Part shown: positions 61,096 to 64,000 of the stretch, in pieces
Layout of the letters: each line of letters begins with the position of its first letter
Position numbering within the stretch: the stretch's first letter is position 1
NCBI GenBank assembly: GCA_900128565.1
Contig: LT635912.1
Coordinates: 1-64,000 of the forward strand
Direction: 5' to 3'
Source: Stramenopiles sp. TOSAG23-6
Lineage: Eukaryota; Sar
DNA: 64,000 nt
Notes under the pieces: generated by a model
The model's database searches: none
Seen by the model: only the letters and a program-made list of their open reading frames with translations
Told to the model about the DNA's origin: nothing
Position numbers and translations under genes: made by a program

Positions 61096-63491
61096 TCAAA
61101 GAGTGTGACATATTTATATCAAAATTATTTTTCATATATTGCGTCATTTCTTGTATTCCGCCAAGAGAACCACTACGCCCACGTCTTACAGGAGGCGATT
61201 TGACAAATTTTGACCCAGATGAAGATGCACGAGCTCGTTCAGGCCAAAGTGAGTGCAAATCAGGGTCTGACGGAGTTCTGCTCATGTTAAAACTATTTCT
61301 TTGCTGACGAACATTTCTACTATTATCTGGTGTTTGCCTCAAATAACCTCTTATTTGTGTAGGTGTTGTTGGTGAACCCAAAAAAGTTGAATTAGGATGT
61401 CGTGGGGGTGTTGACCCCAGAGGGGTTGGCAAATTTGATCCTAGTATCATTATAGGCGATTTTCTTGAGATATTAGTGTTAGGGGACGCATGTCCTATTT
61501 GTTGAAATTGCGGCGGCGTATTTATGGAACTGTTCAAACTTGTTGGCATGCTATTATCTGATGATGTGCTTAGTCTATGTACCCTGTCTGCAGTCATAGG
61601 AATACTATTATCTGATGACAAGCTTAGTCTATGCCTTTCAACGACTTGTCCGACAGTTAACGGTGCATTTGAATGTAATCTTTCTAATGAACTTGCAACA
61701 CTGTATTGAATAGGACTTGATGATGATGCAACCTGCATATTAGGATTCGATCTATTGCTTCCAGGTGATAAAGGGTGACAATTCCGAGGTATAGATAAAG
61801 GTAATGCAACAGACATTGGGGAACCAGCATCATTTTTTACATTGGTATATTGATTATGAGAACCAATACGTGATTGCTGTTGGGGTGACCAATTCTGTGC
61901 ACTTTGAGATGGATAGGTTCTTTGATGTTGAATCATATGAGGCATCATTGGCTGTCGTGGGGAGTAATGTGGACCTTCACTCATTGGAGAAGATATTGAA
62001 GGATGTTCCATCGACCGATCATTCTTATACATGACTTTCATTTGTCCCATATTTTGACGTCGTGCAGAGTGTTCCATACCAGTAGATGAAGACAATGCAC
62101 CTTGAGGTCCAGAATATTGTATATACTGCTGACGAGAATTCGAATAAATATTATTTGGATTGGGTTGAAATTCAGGTTCAACATATTTTTGTGGTTCAAT
62201 AGCAATATTATTCTGTTGGCCTCTTTGCTGTTGATAGTATCTATTCTGTACCATCATAGCAAATCCTGGTCCTAAATGGTCTGGAAGTGAATGTGGTCGG
62301 AAATGATCATGTATTTCGGAAAAATATTATTTTTAGTAAAAATTTGTTAGGTACAAAATTTGGTACAAAAAACAAATTCGAAATTCAATTTTGAAAACGT
62401 ACATTTGGTTGACTTGCTCGGTATAACTCTGGAGGAGATCTATAAGGAGAGTCTAATCGCAAAGGGTAGCGATACATGAGATTATGATTCCCACTATGTA
62501 TTACACTCTTAGTCTGTTGTTGTATATCTTGGGTATAATGAGTATCATGATAGTGTCTTGCTTGGTTTCGTACTCTTGGGATATTTGAACTCTGTTTTTC
62601 TACCTCTTGATTAGGGTTAGGGTTACGTTTCTTTCTCACGTCTTGGCCATCAGAAGCATCTTTCCCTTCCGGTCGATCAGCATAATTATTAATAATACAA
62701 TCAGTGACATTTGGTTGTCCAAGAATTGAACCTGAGAGATCAAATCCACAGTCTTTTGCATACATTACGCTAGCTTTTAATTCACCGAACGGTGTTCCAA
62801 TGGGAGAAAAAAAATATTTAGAAGTTTCCCGATTTGAGTTAAAGCTCAATGGCAGAGAACCATCATTGCTCACTGCATTTGCGCCAAATTCATAATTTAT
62901 ATGTGTTGTTGACAAATTGGACCGTTTCGTATTTCGCATCAGACCATATGCAGGTAGAACTCTAACAAAAGCAAATACCGATCGAAGAAATATTGCAATT
63001 CGCTTATAAACCTGTCTTAGTTGAGAGGTCATATCTCCATACTTTTTTAAACTTAAGTCTGCACCACCAGATGGATCAAAGTGTAAACTCCAACGCTCAA
63101 GTAATATACGTGACGAAGTTGTGTTATCATTGTGATTCTTGGCTTCTACAGAGGGTATTCCGACACCAGAAAAATGACCAGCACAAGCTCCACCCCCGCC
63201 CATCCAAAATATGTCACACTCTTTGAATGGTAAATATGGATCATGCTTCCATGGTTCTAGCTCTTTGCGCACAAAATCTATGTTTTCTATGTGCAAATTA
63301 AATGGCGGCCTCGTCTTCTTCTTTTGAGTCCTTTGAGGAGACTGAAAACGAACACGAGATTGTAACACAATCTCCGATATTTTGAACAAAGATTCAAGTA
63401 CAATACGTTCACACTTTCCTCGCTCATTCTTTTCCAAAGCATTACCTTGTGCAGATTGCCGGCGTTTAATTGCACTAGAAGGTGCAGACAT
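60989..63491 (-). CDS. ATG13: Autophagy initiation protein ATG13
   Basis: Exons 62403-63491 and 60989-62308 give 802 residues. The N-terminal HORMA domain is recognisable (ERIVLESLFKISEIVLQSR; EPWKHDPYLP; LLERWSLHFD; QVYKRIAIFLRSVFAFVRVLPAYGL), followed by the long Ser/Pro/Asn/Gln-rich disordered tail typical of ATG13, which scaffolds the ATG1/ULK kinase complex. The join QPN-DHFRPHSLPD is in frame. A telomere-like AACCCTAACCCTAA is read as NPNPN just inside exon 1. The last residues (SASMDVGRVSFIHLW) are DNA shared with the AMP deaminase frame, so the natural C-terminus may end differently. Confidence 0.9.
62309..62402 (-). mobile_element. Introner copy 18, ATG13 gene
   Basis: 94 bp, GTACGT...CCGAAATACAT; complete core and CCTAAC. 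Confidence 0.85.
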
Positions 63492-63744
63492 TATGAAAGT
63501 CCCACGTGGGTGGGAATGATTCCCGCTGTCCCCAAGAAATGCTTTTATAATATTTTATCAGTGAAATACTAATGTTGTCCGATTTCGAGATTGATTGTGT
63601 TTTGTCGAGAAGAACTTTCTTTTCACCAAAATGAAACTGTTTTTTCCTGTTCAACTGACGCAACATTTTTTCATAATTAATTAAACGTATATTTGTGACA
63701 GTGATACATTTTACAACAATAGTTGAAATTAAAAGCGACGATAG

Positions 63745-64000
63745 ATGGATTTGGCAGAAGAATATGAACAATGTGGTCTTGGTGCATATCAGCCATATTA
63801 CGACAAACTTTTACTTGAACACCCTAAAACTGTTGGCTCATCTGTGTCGTCGAAAGAACGTCGAGGTAAAACATATACTGGCTCTAAATTTGTGTATGGT
63901 GAAATACGATTTGACTCTTTTTCTCTGGCAATACATAAAGTTCGAATATATGGTGGATTGAAAACCCCCGGAGGAATTTTCTACGACCTTGGGTCGGGTA
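63745..64000 (+). CDS. DOT1-like SAM methyltransferase, N-terminus only (runs off window)
   Basis: ATG at 63745 opens a frame to the window end: MDLAEEYEQCGLGAYQPYYDK, then KFVYGEIRFDSFSLAIHKV and GGLKTPGGIFYDLGSG. The YGEI...SF...GG-FYDLGSG pattern is that of DOT1-type and related class I methyltransferases, with the SAM-binding motif I at the window edge. Head-to-head with ATG13, 253 bp apart. Confidence 0.65.
   Translation, partial: MDLAEEYEQCGLGAYQPYYDKLLLEHPKTVGSSVSSKERRGKTYTGSKFVYGEIRFDSFSLAIHKVRIYGGLKTPGGIFYDLGSG

Noticed and set aside
1-62402. The repeated elements as ciliate-type internal eliminated sequences
   Set aside because: They lie only in sense orientation, keep a branch-point motif and a GT donor, and ends are not TA-bounded; splicing explains this better. 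Genomic versus cDNA data would settle it.
1-62402. Translational bypassing of the elements instead of splicing
   Set aside because: Conserved donor, branch motif and lengths not multiples of three argue for RNA removal; no take-off/landing codon rule was evident.

Overview
The window is nuclear DNA from a unicellular eukaryote with a compact, AT-rich genome. It carries about 30 protein genes in 64 kb on both strands, mostly 50-400 bp apart, using standard stop codons. Eukaryotic housekeeping genes fix the domain of life: a ubiquitin E1 (UBA1), cohesin SMC1, ATG13, AMP deaminase, a CobW/Zng1-type GTPase, two ABCG half-transporters, a GPR180/TMEM145-like receptor, an ADAM-type metalloprotease and an N4BP2-like P-loop kinase. 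A bestrophin with a possible organelle presequence, a DUF4116 protein and a URC1-type GTP cyclohydrolase II fit a protist (stramenopile or alveolate would be natural guesses), but the lineage cannot be fixed from the sequence. No tRNA, rRNA, CRISPR, viral or bacterial block was found.

Layout. 1-11 kb: CobW GTPase (cut by the left edge), seven-TM receptor, a 916-residue IQ-motif membrane protein, a 1309-residue repeat coiled-coil protein. 11-22 kb: TPR/ankyrin/2OG-oxygenase protein, bestrophin, DUF4116 secretory protein, two hypothetical genes (one with a perfect 42-bp tandem repeat), a secreted lipase-like hydrolase. 22-32 kb: a large secreted thioredoxin-fold protein, a small hypothetical, two Cys-rich proteins, UBA1. 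32-43 kb: an unrecognised conserved-looking protein, SVOP-like transporter, URC1-type GTP cyclohydrolase II, a four-TM protein, ADAM-like protease. 43-64 kb: SMC1, PhyH-like dioxygenase, membrane-anchored thioredoxin, ABCG transporter, a secreted hypothetical, N4BP2-like kinase, second ABCG transporter, truncated AMP deaminase overlapping ATG13, and the start of a DOT1/SET-independent type methyltransferase cut by the right edge.

The outstanding feature is one family of short, related introns (introners). Eighteen copies of about 91-122 bp (two longer, 152 and 172 bp) interrupt twelve genes, always in the sense orientation of the host gene. Each starts GTNNGT (one starts ATATGT), carries a palindromic core GTACGAAATTTTGTACC immediately followed by CTAAC (a U2-type branch-point match), then poly-T/A and AATATTTTTC, and nearly all end in ACAT instead of AG. 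Protein conservation across the joins in SMC1, GTP cyclohydrolase II, AMP deaminase, CobW and GPR180-like genes fixes these boundaries. One copy is a hybrid with a family 5' half and a canonical CAG 3' end. The core motif also occurs outside introns: exonised in the PhyH-like gene, as a near-perfect palindrome in divergent promoters, and between two hypothetical genes. Almost every intron in the window belongs to this family, so intron content here appears to be the product of a mobile element together with a spliceosome that accepts AT 3' ends.
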